Virus record (IMG/VR): IMGVR_UViG_3300025889_000357
Location: 1 to 37,552 of that record
Source: a virus
Length of the DNA stretch: 37,552 nt
Direction: 5' to 3' (one strand)
Shown here one piece after another: positions 17,820 through 24,684 of this stretch (position 1 is its first letter; each line of letters opens with the position of its first letter). Position numbers and translations under genes: made by a program. A model generated the notes under the pieces. It searched no databases. It saw nothing but the letters and a program-made list of their open reading frames with translations, and had not been told where the DNA came from.

Positions 17820-18097
17820 TATATCAAATTCCAATATTGAAGTGTTGCATTAAATGCAGTGGTTTGTGCTACCCAAGTACCATTACGGTCATTGTTAGGG
17901 TCAGGACGAATGTCTTTAATAAAATTTCTTTCATCAATACGTGCAGATTTATTTTGAGGATGATTTTTTAAATCATATCCAGCATCCCAATCATTACTAC
18001 AAACCATCATACCATAGCTATTTTTTCTTAGCTGGTTTAGTTTGTAACGAAATCCACAAGTATCACACAAACCATATACATTTTTTTGTGAAGCCAT
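17819..18097 (-). CDS. Small protein with a Cys-x2-Cys zinc-ribbon-like half (92 aa)
   Basis: It begins MASQKNVYGLCDTCGFRYKLNQL and has a third Cys 18 residues after the second (MMVCSNDWDAGYDLKNHPQ). That gives CxxC plus one Cys, with His further on, reminiscent of a treble-clef or ribbon zinc site in phage accessory proteins. The second half is polar and ends with the tail-like WNLI. It overlaps the gp4-like gene by one base (TAATG at 18097) and the fibre gene by one base (17819), so it is coupled to both and may assist fibre or neck assembly. Metal binding is inferred from spacing only. Confidence 0.65.
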   Translation of the reverse strand: MASQKNVYGLCDTCGFRYKLNQLRKNSYGMMVCSNDWDAGYDLKNHPQNKSARIDERNFIKDIRPDPNNDRNGTWVAQTTAFNATLQYWNLI

Positions 18098-18768
18098 TAA
18101 ACAGTTACCTTTGGTTTAAAGAAAATACTTACACGTTCACGGTCTTCCTCCATTGCACGTCCTAGTCTTTCTTCATATTCTTGTTTAATAATTTGAATAC
18201 GATTAAGGTCTACGCCCGGACGTTTCATTGCCATATGGTAAGACAGTCCTGCAGTTAAGCATGGAAGAAAACGCCGTGAGATATCTGCATTTTGAAAAGC
18301 AGATTTGTTTACATCTTCCATATAACGTACTAATTCTAACTTAACTTCGTCAGTAGAGTTTTCTGGAATAGGCCAAAGATGAACAACAGGATTACTACGC
18401 TCATGTCTTACAGCATATTGAGTCGGTCTTCCTGTTTGTCCTTTAGTTGGTATTTTCAAATACTCTTGCATTGAAATACGTTCTAGCTGTACATCTGTAC
18501 CATCACGGTTTGCTACAGCCTCAAGAACATCAATTGTTGCAGAGCCAAGAGCAAAGGTAGTTACACTTGTTGCAAGCGTAACAACAGATGTATTAGCAGT
18601 CCATAGCATAACACCACGGTTCTGCCAATCTTGAAGAATAAGATTAATAGAACGCCGTGCAGATTTAGGTTCATGGCCTAGAGTTTCCTCACCACCAATC
18701 ATCTCTAAAGCTTCTTGAATAATCTCATCAATATCCATTGAGAAATTATATGTACCTGAAGTAGCCAT
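18097..18768 (-). CDS. Head-tail adaptor, P22 gp4-like (223 aa)
   Basis: It starts with a helical block (DIDEIIQEALEMIGGEETLGHEPKSARRSINLILQDWQNRG). Then comes beta-rich sequence with a domain signature I associate with gp4-like adaptors (YAVRHERSNPVVHLWPIPENSTDEVKLELVRYMEDV) and a C-terminal helix (IKQEYEERLGRAMEEDRERVSIF). Such proteins sit below the portal and bind the tail nozzle in P22-type phages. The call agrees with the P22-type portal found upstream. The start follows immediately after the TAA of the 45-aa gene. Confidence 0.7.
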   Translation of the reverse strand: MATSGTYNFSMDIDEIIQEALEMIGGEETLGHEPKSARRSINLILQDWQNRGVMLWTANTSVVTLATSVTTFALGSATIDVLEAVANRDGTDVQLERISMQEYLKIPTKGQTGRPTQYAVRHERSNPVVHLWPIPENSTDEVKLELVRYMEDVNKSAFQNADISRRFLPCLTAGLSYHMAMKRPGVDLNRIQIIKQEYEERLGRAMEEDRERVSIFFKPKVTV

Positions 18769-18906
18769 TTAATATAACCTATTCTTTCTCTGCTTTGATT
18801 GGGCTGTAGACTTTTTCCCATTCTTCTTTATAGAAGTCTTGGTCAATCTTTTGATTAATCCGGGCTTCATAACCTGTTGACCCACTGCGCCACGATTTAT
18901 AGCCAT
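18769..18906 (-). CDS. Short basic protein (45 aa), not visible at a 60-aa cutoff
   Basis: An ATG at 18906 overlaps the TGA of the 65-aa gene (ATGA), and the frame ends in TAA at 18769, directly against the ATG of the gp4-like gene. The product (MAINRGAVGQQVMKPGLIKR..., ending KQRKNRLY) is Lys/Arg-rich like its neighbours. A longer open frame in another phase at 18779-19087 covers this stretch, but it ignores the start/stop coupling seen at almost every other junction here. Function unknown; a basic DNA-binding or virion protein is plausible. Confidence 0.7.
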   Translation of the reverse strand: MAINRGAVGQQVMKPGLIKRLTKTSIKKNGKKSTAQSKQRKNRLY

Positions 18907-19103
18907 CAGTAAAGCCTGTTACAACCTGACCCAATTTTACCACCAGCCTTTTTACGTTGGGCTTTAGGTTTTGATTTAGGTAGAGGGATATTTGCACTCT
19001 TACCTTCAAGAACCATATATCCATCAACAACTTTGTAACGCGGAGCGTCTGCGCCACCTGCCATACCTGCTTCATTAATATCACCAATCTTTACTTTAGC
19101 CAT
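18906..19103 (-). CDS. Small basic protein ending in GGKIGSGC motif (65 aa)
   Basis: The N-terminal part is ordered (MAKVKIGDINEAGMAGGADAPRY), and the tail is basic and ends KKAGGKIGSGCNRLY. The last residues resemble the Gly/Cys C-terminal motif shared by four other genes at 20858-23604. A stop at codon 66 (TGA) overlaps the next ATG. Interestingly this protein and the next both end in NRLY. Function unknown. Confidence 0.7.
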   Translation of the reverse strand: MAKVKIGDINEAGMAGGADAPRYKVVDGYMVLEGKSANIPLPKSKPKAQRKKAGGKIGSGCNRLY

Positions 19104-19106
19104 TAC

Positions 19107-19469
19107 TTACTTCCCCTTACCATACTTCTTATGTTTCTGAGCTTTTGGTGGACTTTTTTTAGACTTGCCCGGTCCAGCCCATAATACTTTATCGGCCCAA
19201 TAAGCAGCACTAAGCTTACCCTTACTAATATTTTTTCCATGGCGGCTTTTAAAAGATGCCCTAGCCGTTGGAGAATAGTTATGCCCATATCCTTTTGCTC
19301 CGTAATGAATAAGTTTAATTGTGTCTCCCTCTTTTGCAAGAACCATTCCTTTCTTTTCTGGACGGTCTGACTTACGAGGTTTATTAAATCCTGTAAATTT
19401 TTTACCACGATACTCTATGCCTCCTGATGGCAGACGCTTAACTCCGGGATATTTAGAAGAAGGTGCCAT
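19107..19469 (-). CDS. Conserved-type basic phage protein (120 aa)
   Basis: It reads like a family I recognise from marine phages: a YRGKKFTGFNKP segment, then GMVLAKEGDTIKLIHYGAKGYGHNYS, then a small basic domain and a Lys-rich tail (KSKKSPPKAQKHKKYGKGK). The central region looks folded, with an alternating beta pattern, and the ends look disordered. It might bind DNA or RNA in the virion. It starts one base into the end of the gene before it (TAATG at 19469) and ends 3 nt before the next ATG. The alternative frame 19103-19408 is a shadow. No function is established. Confidence 0.65.
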   Translation of the reverse strand: MAPSSKYPGVKRLPSGGIEYRGKKFTGFNKPRKSDRPEKKGMVLAKEGDTIKLIHYGAKGYGHNYSPTARASFKSRHGKNISKGKLSAAYWADKVLWAGPGKSKKSPPKAQKHKKYGKGK

Positions 19470-19729
19470 TACTTTACTTTCCTATATTTTCTTACTTTCT
19501 TTGCAACAGTTTTAGGCTGCTTAACAAATTGCTTTCCTGCTTTTGTTCCTGCTCTTTTTGCTGCCGTAGTTTTTTGGTATTCCTTGGCTGATAATGCTTT
19601 AACTGCCTTTGCTGGTAAGTACCGTTCTCCGGTAGCCTTTGAACCCTGAGTAGACGGTTTACCACTCTTGGTAGTCCACTTCTGTTTTGTCCAAGCCTTC
19701 AAACTCCTCTGTGGTTTTTTTAAAGCCAT
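19469..19729 (-). CDS. Small Lys/Arg-rich protein (86 aa)
   Basis: Start chosen at the ATG at 19729 (MALKKPQRSLKAWTKQ), with AAGGA about 10 nt upstream; a longer reading frame would start at TTG at 19735, much closer to that AAGGA. The protein is strongly basic (SGKPSTQGSKATGERYLPAKAVKALSAKEYQKTTAAKRAGTKAGKQ), with a KQPKTVAKKVRKYRKVK tail. The ordered middle with Y/L/P residues suggests a small fold that binds nucleic acid. It is one of a series of basic proteins packed between the two adaptors. Function unknown. Confidence 0.65.
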   Translation of the reverse strand: MALKKPQRSLKAWTKQKWTTKSGKPSTQGSKATGERYLPAKAVKALSAKEYQKTTAAKRAGTKAGKQFVKQPKTVAKKVRKYRKVK

Positions 19730-19753
19730 ATTCAAACATTCCTTATTATATCA

Positions 19754-20242
19754 TTACATTAAAGCATTCGCAACAGAAACCATAACCATAATAATTAAAC
19801 CAGCACCTAGTGCTACAATACCTGCAATAATAACACCTATTTTTATATTATCCATTAATTCATTATGTTTTTTTATTGCTTCTCTTTTAGCTGCTAATGT
19901 TGCTTCTTTAGCTTCTTGTATTCTTCTAGCCCTTTCTTCTACAATACTTTTCCAAGTACCCGGACCAAAACGTAAATCAATTAATGTTGCAACCTCTTGC
20001 ATTTTTTCTTTAGCAATACGTGCATCTATTGTTTCTCTGGCTACATTACTAACATTAAACTGGTCTACCACACCTACGCCAGATTTTTTAGACCTTTGTT
20101 GTTGTACTTGTTTTTCACCATCAAACAACTTATCTACATAGTTAGCAATGTCACCAATATCATTGGCTGTTCCTATTGCAGTTTTAATTCCATCTACTGC
20201 ACTTTTTACTAACGCAATACCTGCTAAAGTTTCTGCAATCAT
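19754..20242 (-). CDS. Coiled-coil protein with C-terminal membrane segment (162 aa)
   Basis: A helical N-terminal region with Ala/Gly-rich segments (LVKSAVDGIKTAIGTANDIGDIANYVDKLFDG) is followed by a polar RSKKS stretch. A charged helix (about residues 75-130, ARRIQEAKEATLAAKREAIKKHN) leads to a hydrophobic end (IGVIIAGIVALGAGLIIMVMVSVANAL). This looks like a tail-anchored protein. I recall similar sequences in T4-like cyanophages without an assigned role. It may be a virion protein that meets the membrane during ejection. It lies 1 nt after the 62-aa gene. Confidence 0.6.
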   Translation of the reverse strand: MIAETLAGIALVKSAVDGIKTAIGTANDIGDIANYVDKLFDGEKQVQQQRSKKSGVGVVDQFNVSNVARETIDARIAKEKMQEVATLIDLRFGPGTWKSIVEERARRIQEAKEATLAAKREAIKKHNELMDNIKIGVIIAGIVALGAGLIIMVMVSVANALM

Positions 20243-20243
20243 A

Positions 20244-20432
20244 TTACTTTCCTAACTTAGGTATTGGTTTACAAACTGCCGTTATGTTTAATTTTATATT
20301 ATCTCCTGCAGGTACAGAGCGTTGGTTGGATAATCTTTCTGCAAAATATAAACACCTGTCTACATCTATAAATCTTTGTGTTTCATCTATCTTTGTTGCC
20401 CCTATATAGACAACAAGGACAAACTCTATCAC
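20244..20432 (-). CDS. Small exported-like protein (62 aa), relative of the 66-aa gene before terL
   Basis: Hydrophobic N-terminus ([15 protein letters not shown]), a single central Cys in [14 protein letters not shown], and a late Cys in [12 protein letters not shown]. It has the same plan as the 66-aa protein at 32696-32896, with a hydrophobic start, a Cys inside an amphipathic helix, and a Cys near the C-terminus. The N-terminus could be a signal or anchor. The 4-nt overlap with the preceding gene (ATGA) supports its start. Function unknown. Confidence 0.55.
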   Translation of the reverse strand: MIEFVLVVYIGATKIDETQRFIDVDRCLYFAERLSNQRSVPAGDNIKLNITAVCKPIPKLGK

Positions 20433-20845
20433 TTATAGCCGCCACCTGCGGCTTTATATTCTTTAGCTAACATCTGTGCTTTACGTGCAGACCATTGCCC
20501 AGATGCACCGCCCTTACTTCCAGATTTAATCTTTTCAAATAATCTTTTACGCATAGTAGGTTTAGTATAGTTACCTGCTTTATTAACAGTAGACTTAGCA
20601 ACAGAACGTCCAGCAGAAAGAATAGAGGTTTTACCCTTTCTTGTGTAAGACCCCTTACCTTTTTTTGGTTTAACAATTTTAGGACTAAATTGTTTTTCCT
20701 GCAAAGTTTTAGCTATAAGATTTTTAGACTTACCAGCTTTGGATAAGGAGATAGCCACAGCTTGTTTCTGTGGCTTACCTTCTTTTTTAAGAGTACGAAT
20801 GTTTTTGCTAATGGTTTTAGCTGAACGTCCTTTTGCTAATGGCAT
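20429..20845 (-). CDS. Basic protein, probably of two modules (138 aa)
   Basis: The first 40 residues ([33 protein letters not shown]) and the last 35 ([42 protein letters not shown]) are each patterns I have seen in phage and bacterial short basic proteins, separated here by a Lys/Ser/Thr linker. So it looks like a fusion of two small nucleic-acid-type modules. No enzyme motif is seen. It overlaps the 62-aa gene by 4 nt. It belongs to the basic-protein cluster. Confidence 0.55.
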   Translation of the reverse strand: MPLAKGRSAKTISKNIRTLKKEGKPQKQAVAISLSKAGKSKNLIAKTLQEKQFSPKIVKPKKGKGSYTRKGKTSILSAGRSVAKSTVNKAGNYTKPTMRKRLFEKIKSGSKGGASGQWSARKAQMLAKEYKAAGGGYK

Positions 20846-20857
20846 TGTAAAGTTCCT

Positions 20858-21844
20858 TTATTTTTTAGGAGGTCTACGTGCTGCACCAAAACCTTTAACT
20901 TGCCTTGCACAGCCGCTTCCAACTTTACCACCATGTTTACGTTCTACAGGTTTACTAAGACGTTTCTTTTTAGCAGCATCTAGTTCCTTACGACCAGCTT
21001 CCATGTTACCCTGCTTACCTGCCATAGCAGCTCTAGCAGCGGCTGAACCAGTACCACCATACATTTTCATATAGGCAGCACGTTCTTCAGAAGAACCCGG
21101 AAAGATATTACCCTTTGGTCCAAAACCTGTATTAGGACCTGCACTAATACGTTTGGTTGCACCTTTCTTAGCTGACCCACGAGTAGATGGTCCAGAAGAT
21201 TTAGGCATTACTTTTGGTGTAGCTTTTGGTGTAGCTTTTGGTGTAGCTTTTGGTTTAGAGGGAGGTGTAGGTTTTGACTTAGGCAAGAGCGTAGCAGCCT
21301 GTGGCTTGTCTTTTTTGTTAAGCATATAACCACCAAGTCCAGTTGCACCAGCAGCAGCTAACAATGCCATAATACGCTTGTTAATTGCTGCTTTAGAAGC
21401 AGGGGTTTTTGGTGGAGTTATATTACTACTTTTAGGTGTTGTTTTAGTAGAAGGTTTAGAAACAAAAGCATTTCTAGCAGGACCAGCTTTACGTGAACCT
21501 GCACCCGCAATAGGAGTAAAAGGTTTCATAGGAATTTTTTTTCTACCTACTGTCCTAGTTGTTCTTGGTTTAGCTGTAACATCTATTGGTTTAGCTTTAA
21601 CATCTACACGTTGTGCTTTAATAGGTGGTGTAGTTTTTTTAACAGTTGCACGACCCTTACCTGCAGTAGGAACACCCTCACCAATCTTACGGCCCGGCTG
21701 ACGTGAACCTGCACCTGCAATAGGTTCAAACTTACGCGCACCCTTTAAAGAACGGCGACCTGCTCTAACAGAAGGTGTCTTTGATTTAACACCTCCAATT
21801 CCAAGACGTTTTAAAATTTCTGTTAATGTTTTTATTTTAGCCAT
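20858..21844 (-). CDS. Low-complexity basic protein with repeats and GGKVGSGC tail (328 aa)
   Basis: Highly basic and mostly disordered. Two diverged repeats of the form FEPIAGAGSRQPGRK and FTPIAGAGSRKAGPA lie about 70 residues apart in the N-terminal half. One hydrophobic segment sits at about residue 160 (MALLAAAGATGLGGYML), and a PKAT tandem run follows in the middle. The C-terminus (HGGKVGSGCARQVKGFGAARRPPKK) carries the Cys/Gly/Arg motif of the cluster. Probably a virion DNA-associated or membrane-contacting protein; function unknown. The hydrophobic patch could be a membrane anchor. Confidence 0.55.
   Translation of the reverse strand: MAKIKTLTEILKRLGIGGVKSKTPSVRAGRRSLKGARKFEPIAGAGSRQPGRKIGEGVPTAGKGRATVKKTTPPIKAQRVDVKAKPIDVTAKPRTTRTVGRKKIPMKPFTPIAGAGSRKAGPARNAFVSKPSTKTTPKSSNITPPKTPASKAAINKRIMALLAAAGATGLGGYMLNKKDKPQAATLLPKSKPTPPSKPKATPKATPKATPKVMPKSSGPSTRGSAKKGATKRISAGPNTGFGPKGNIFPGSSEERAAYMKMYGGTGSAAARAAMAGKQGNMEAGRKELDAAKKKRLSKPVERKHGGKVGSGCARQVKGFGAARRPPKK
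21211..21255. repeat. Tandem 12-bp repeat (PKAT units)
   Basis: Within the 328-aa gene the unit GGTGTAGCTTTT (plus strand) occurs three times in a row with a diverged flank, giving the peptide PKATPKATPKAT. Slipped-strand expansion is likely here, so copy number may vary between relatives. Confidence 0.7.
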
Positions 21845-21848
21845 TGTC

Positions 21849-22379
21849 TTAGCCTTTCTTTGTCATAGCCTTGCCATAACCACGTAGTGCTGCACCGCAA
21901 CCTACACGTTTACCAGATTTCATCATCTGTTGTTTTGGCATTATAATGTCCATTTGCTTTTCAAGCATAGACTTTGGTTTCTTTTTAGGTGCAGGTTTTG
22001 TATAAGGCATATTTTTAGTACCTACTTTTTTACCTTCTTTACGGCGAACACCTGTCTTAGGGTCACGCTTAGTAAGGCCAAGCAAATCTGCAATCTCTGA
22101 TTTAGATAGGCCAAGTTCCTTTACCATTTTTTCAAAATCTGTTTTACCGCCCTTTACGGTTTTACCAGATGCCATTTTCTTTTTGTACATTGTACTTTTT
22201 CCTTTCGTACTCTTAGGACTCCCGCCCTTTTGCATTGTTAGTTTAATTCCAAGTTCAGCTAAATCTACCATGTCCATTAAGTTAGCAGGACTAAGTCCAT
22301 AACCGATACCTATTTTTTTAAGCGTATCTTTTACTTTTTTTGTATCATATGTTTTAGTTTTATATGTCTTACCAGCCAT
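21849..22379 (-). CDS. Basic protein with GCGAALRGYGKAM tail (176 aa)
   Basis: Lys/Thr-rich N-terminus (KTYKTKTYDTKKVKDTLKKIGIGYGLSPANLM), then a helical part (FEKMVKELGLSKSEIADLLGLTKRDPKTG) that resembles a small helix-turn-helix or SAM-like segment, and a tail SGKRVGCGAALRGYGKAMTKKG. The tail is shared with two flanking genes. The N-terminus may be disordered and DNA-binding. Coupled by TAATG (22379) to the 127-aa gene. Function unknown. Confidence 0.55.
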   Translation of the reverse strand: MAGKTYKTKTYDTKKVKDTLKKIGIGYGLSPANLMDMVDLAELGIKLTMQKGGSPKSTKGKSTMYKKKMASGKTVKGGKTDFEKMVKELGLSKSEIADLLGLTKRDPKTGVRRKEGKKVGTKNMPYTKPAPKKKPKSMLEKQMDIIMPKQQMMKSGKRVGCGAALRGYGKAMTKKG

Positions 22380-22762
22380 TACTTCATAGCCTTTCCAAAT
22401 CCACGCAAAGCTTTACCACAACCACGAGGTGAACTTACCTTACCACCTTTTTTAAATTGTTTATTTTTAACAGTTTCGTTTTGTTTGTACAACTCATTTA
22501 ATTTTTGAACAGAAGGATTAGAAGAAAACTTTTCTTTATAAGTTTTTAAGTTCATTCCTTGTTGTTTAGCTTCTTGTCTAACTTTATCTTGTTGACGAGT
22601 TAATGCTTTAACTGTTGCTGTACGATGATGCCTAGATTTAGCTGCGCTTTCTGCAGGTGTTTTAGGATTTTTCTTTAATTTACTTGCTTCTTTTTTAGCT
22701 AAGTTTTTTGAAGCTAATTTTCTTGACGCATCTAAAGCTTTAAGTATTTTTGTAACAGACAT
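22379..22762 (-). CDS. Basic helical protein with GCGKALRGFGKAMK tail (127 aa)
   Basis: Start set at the ATG at 22762 (MSVTKILKALDASRKLASKNLAKKE), which overlaps the stop of the previous gene (TAATG). A longer frame from 22804 begins in the shared tail region of that gene and is a shadow. The body is Lys/Gln/Ala-rich helix (NPKTPAESAAKSRHH...). The last residues, GCGKALRGFGKAMK, are nearly identical to those of the 280-aa gene upstream. Function unknown. Confidence 0.6.
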   Translation of the reverse strand: MSVTKILKALDASRKLASKNLAKKEASKLKKNPKTPAESAAKSRHHRTATVKALTRQQDKVRQEAKQQGMNLKTYKEKFSSNPSVQKLNELYKQNETVKNKQFKKGGKVSSPRGCGKALRGFGKAMK

Positions 22763-23604
22763 TATTTCATAGCCTTTCCAAATCCACGAAGGGCTGCACC
22801 ACATCCACGTACACGTCCACCCTTTTTATATTTACGTCCTTGTCCACTTGGCTTTGACATACCGGGACGTTTTTTCTGCGCTTCTTTAAGTTTGCTTAGA
22901 GAAGAAGGATAGCCCTGACGTGAAAGCTTACGTACAGTAGAAGCAATGTTCTGTTGCTTTGGTAATTTAGGAATACCTTCTCCTTGACCAAGAACCTCAG
23001 AGATTTGTTTGCTTGTAAGCTTTGGTGTAATATTCTTCTGGATAAAATCCATTCTTTCGCCCGGAGACATTTCTTTAAACGCCTCACGCAAGTCTTTACG
23101 TGTAGCAAACTCTGTTCCTGCATCTTTAGAAATTAATGGAGCATCTGCACCTTCATACATATATTTCTTAGGATTTTTAATAATCTTATTGATATCGCCT
23201 TTTTCAACCAAACGTCTACCTTCGGCAGTAAGAGTTTGTTTACGAGTACCTGTTGCAGTGCCGCCTTTACCTGTTGCACGTGCTTCACGAATTACACGAG
23301 CCATCAATGAACGGCGTTCTTTCTTTTCATCTGGGGAAAGTCCTGAAGTATCTACCTTACCTTTTTCACGCTTTAGCTTTTGACCAAGAGTGAGTTTAGG
23401 TTTGGCTGCTTCTGTTTTAAGAAGCTTCTGACCACGATGTTGTGGACCACGAGTACCAGCAAGCTTTGCACGTGACTCTCTAGCTTTTAAATTTTTAGCT
23501 GCACGTTGCGCTGCGGTCTTACGTCCACGTTTACGGCCTTTAGGTTTTGCTTTTACAGCACCCTCTACAACTTTACTTATGCCTTTAATGATTTGTTTTT
23601 TCAT
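22762..23604 (-). CDS. Basic protein with GCGAALRGFGKAMK tail (280 aa)
   Basis: Very Lys/Arg-rich start (KAKPKGRKRGRKTAAQRAAKNLKARESRAK), a more ordered middle (residues about 115-220: EGRRLVEKGDINKIIKNPKKYMYEGADAPLISKDAGTEFATRKDLR), and the tail GGRVRGCGAALRGFGKAMK. The N-terminal half resembles histone- or protamine-like DNA-binding sequence, so packaging or condensation of virion DNA is possible but unproven. Start in a TAATG junction with the 219-aa adaptor gene. Confidence 0.55.
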   Translation of the reverse strand: MKKQIIKGISKVVEGAVKAKPKGRKRGRKTAAQRAAKNLKARESRAKLAGTRGPQHRGQKLLKTEAAKPKLTLGQKLKREKGKVDTSGLSPDEKKERRSLMARVIREARATGKGGTATGTRKQTLTAEGRRLVEKGDINKIIKNPKKYMYEGADAPLISKDAGTEFATRKDLREAFKEMSPGERMDFIQKNITPKLTSKQISEVLGQGEGIPKLPKQQNIASTVRKLSRQGYPSSLSKLKEAQKKRPGMSKPSGQGRKYKKGGRVRGCGAALRGFGKAMK

Positions 23605-24263
23605 TAGTTACTCCCCGGAATGACTGGATTGTCTGCACCTGCAGGACTTGTTGCAGTTTCCATATCGTCCCTTCTAGTGCGTCTTGCTTGGTTACGAAGT
23701 GATTCAACTGATTGCTGATAGCGTTGTTCAAACAGTTGACTGGTTTGATAGTCTTTCATAAAGACCAATGCTTCTACCATAGAAGCATTAAACAAAGCAT
23801 CATAACAATAATCACTAAAATAATTATTTTGTGTTGCTGATGTCAATGGTGTAGGCTGCGCTACATATACAATACTAGCACTAACAGTTTGTGCAGGTGT
23901 AGGTGCTAAAAGAATTTTTGTATTATCTACTCTTGCATAATAATTTACAATATCATTTGTACTTGCACTTACAGGCCAGTAGTCACGAATAAACTCATCT
24001 GTTCTTTGAAGAACTTGAAATGTTTCTCCACCTAAATTATAATTAATATTTTTAATTGTACGTGTACCTACTGGTAAAGTAAAACTATTATCATTAATAT
24101 TAAAGGTAACAGCGGTGGTTTGCACTAGACCATAGTCATCTAGTACACGTGTCAGACGTTCCTCTGCTCTACCTACAATTTTAGGGATATAGTTTAAAAA
24201 CTCAGTGCCATCATTTTCTGTGGCAGCAATTAAGTCTTCAACCAAATAAGTATAATTAGCCAT
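23604..24263 (-). CDS. Putative head-tail connector/adaptor (219 aa)
   Basis: Begins MANYTYLVEDLIAATENDGTEFLNYIPKIVGRAEERLTRVLDDYGL, a helix typical of portal-bound adaptors. Then come beta strands (FTLPVGTRTIKNINYNLGG, YYARVDNTKILLAPTPAQT) and a C-terminal helix (YQTSQLFEQRYQQSVESLRNQARRTRRDD). Length and pattern fit a neck protein. It lies directly behind the capsid gene, the usual place for a connector. It overlaps the 101-aa gene by 8 nt. The second adaptor-like gene (18097-18768) suggests a two-layer neck. Confidence 0.6.
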   Translation of the reverse strand: MANYTYLVEDLIAATENDGTEFLNYIPKIVGRAEERLTRVLDDYGLVQTTAVTFNINDNSFTLPVGTRTIKNINYNLGGETFQVLQRTDEFIRDYWPVSASTNDIVNYYARVDNTKILLAPTPAQTVSASIVYVAQPTPLTSATQNNYFSDYCYDALFNASMVEALVFMKDYQTSQLFEQRYQQSVESLRNQARRTRRDDMETATSPAGADNPVIPGSN

Positions 24264-24561
24264 AATAGATTGCTACCGTTGCTGTTGATGTAGGAGCAGA
24301 AACTTTTACTGGTCCTACTACACGGATACCAAAATCAGGAATATAAATATCACTTGCATCTACTGCCGCAGTACCAACAAATTTAATATTGCTTCCACGC
24401 ACATTTCCATAAGCATCTGTTTCATTTCCTGTAATTAAAAAAGTTCCTACACCAGAGTAAGTCACTCCTTTAATACGAGTATCTGCAACCGTAGTATTTG
24501 TGGTTGTATCCAATACAGCACCGCTGCCTGTTACAAACCCTTGACGAATATTTGTAGCCAT
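24256..24561 (-). CDS. Small beta-rich head-region protein (101 aa)
   Basis: Gly/Thr/Val-rich, with alternating hydrophobic residues (DTTTNTTVADTRIKGVTYSGVGTFLITGN... YIPDFGIRVVGPVKVSAP) and no helix-forming stretch, so it should be a small beta barrel. Such proteins often decorate capsids or plug the neck. The gene follows the capsid gene's terminator and is overlapped by 8 nt with the connector gene. Its start has a GAGGT-like site about 7 nt upstream. Role inferred from fold type and position. Confidence 0.55.
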   Translation of the reverse strand: MATNIRQGFVTGSGAVLDTTTNTTVADTRIKGVTYSGVGTFLITGNETDAYGNVRGSNIKFVGTAAVDASDIYIPDFGIRVVGPVKVSAPTSTATVAIYYG

Positions 24562-24620
24562 TGTAACCTCATGTTGTTAATTAGTTAGTTATTAGTTTTT
24601 TTGACTATTCCTATTATACA

Positions 24621-24662
24621 TAAAAAAAGAGGAATACGAAATAGTATCCCTCTTCTTTTTTT
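24621..24662 (-). terminator. Rho-independent terminator behind the capsid gene
   Basis: On the minus strand GAAGAGGGATAC, then a short loop, then GTATTCCTCTT, followed by a run of T. The stem tolerates one unpaired base. It lies 22 nt after the capsid stop codon, a usual place to limit read-through from a strongly transcribed gene. The plus strand also has a T run after the hairpin, so it may act in both directions. A TATAAT at 24613-24618 (minus) just past it is a weak restart candidate for the connector gene; its -35 is poor. Confidence 0.7.
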
Positions 24663-24684
24663 AAGTTTTTAGATTTTTATTCTT

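Noticed and set aside
18779-19087. 102-codon minus-strand frame overlapping the 65-aa gene, as if a programmed frameshift joined them
   Set aside because: The first half is a shadow of the 65-aa gene, and the second half is better explained by the 45-aa gene, which has ATGA coupling upstream and a TAA directly before the next ATG.
20739-21701. Plus-strand frames of about 110 codons opposite the basic genes
   Set aside because: Low-complexity Leu/Ala sequence produced by antisense of Lys/Ala-rich genes; no start context.
23009-23383. 124-codon plus-strand frame
   Set aside because: Antisense shadow of the 280-aa basic gene, with no ribosome site or partner genes on that strand here.
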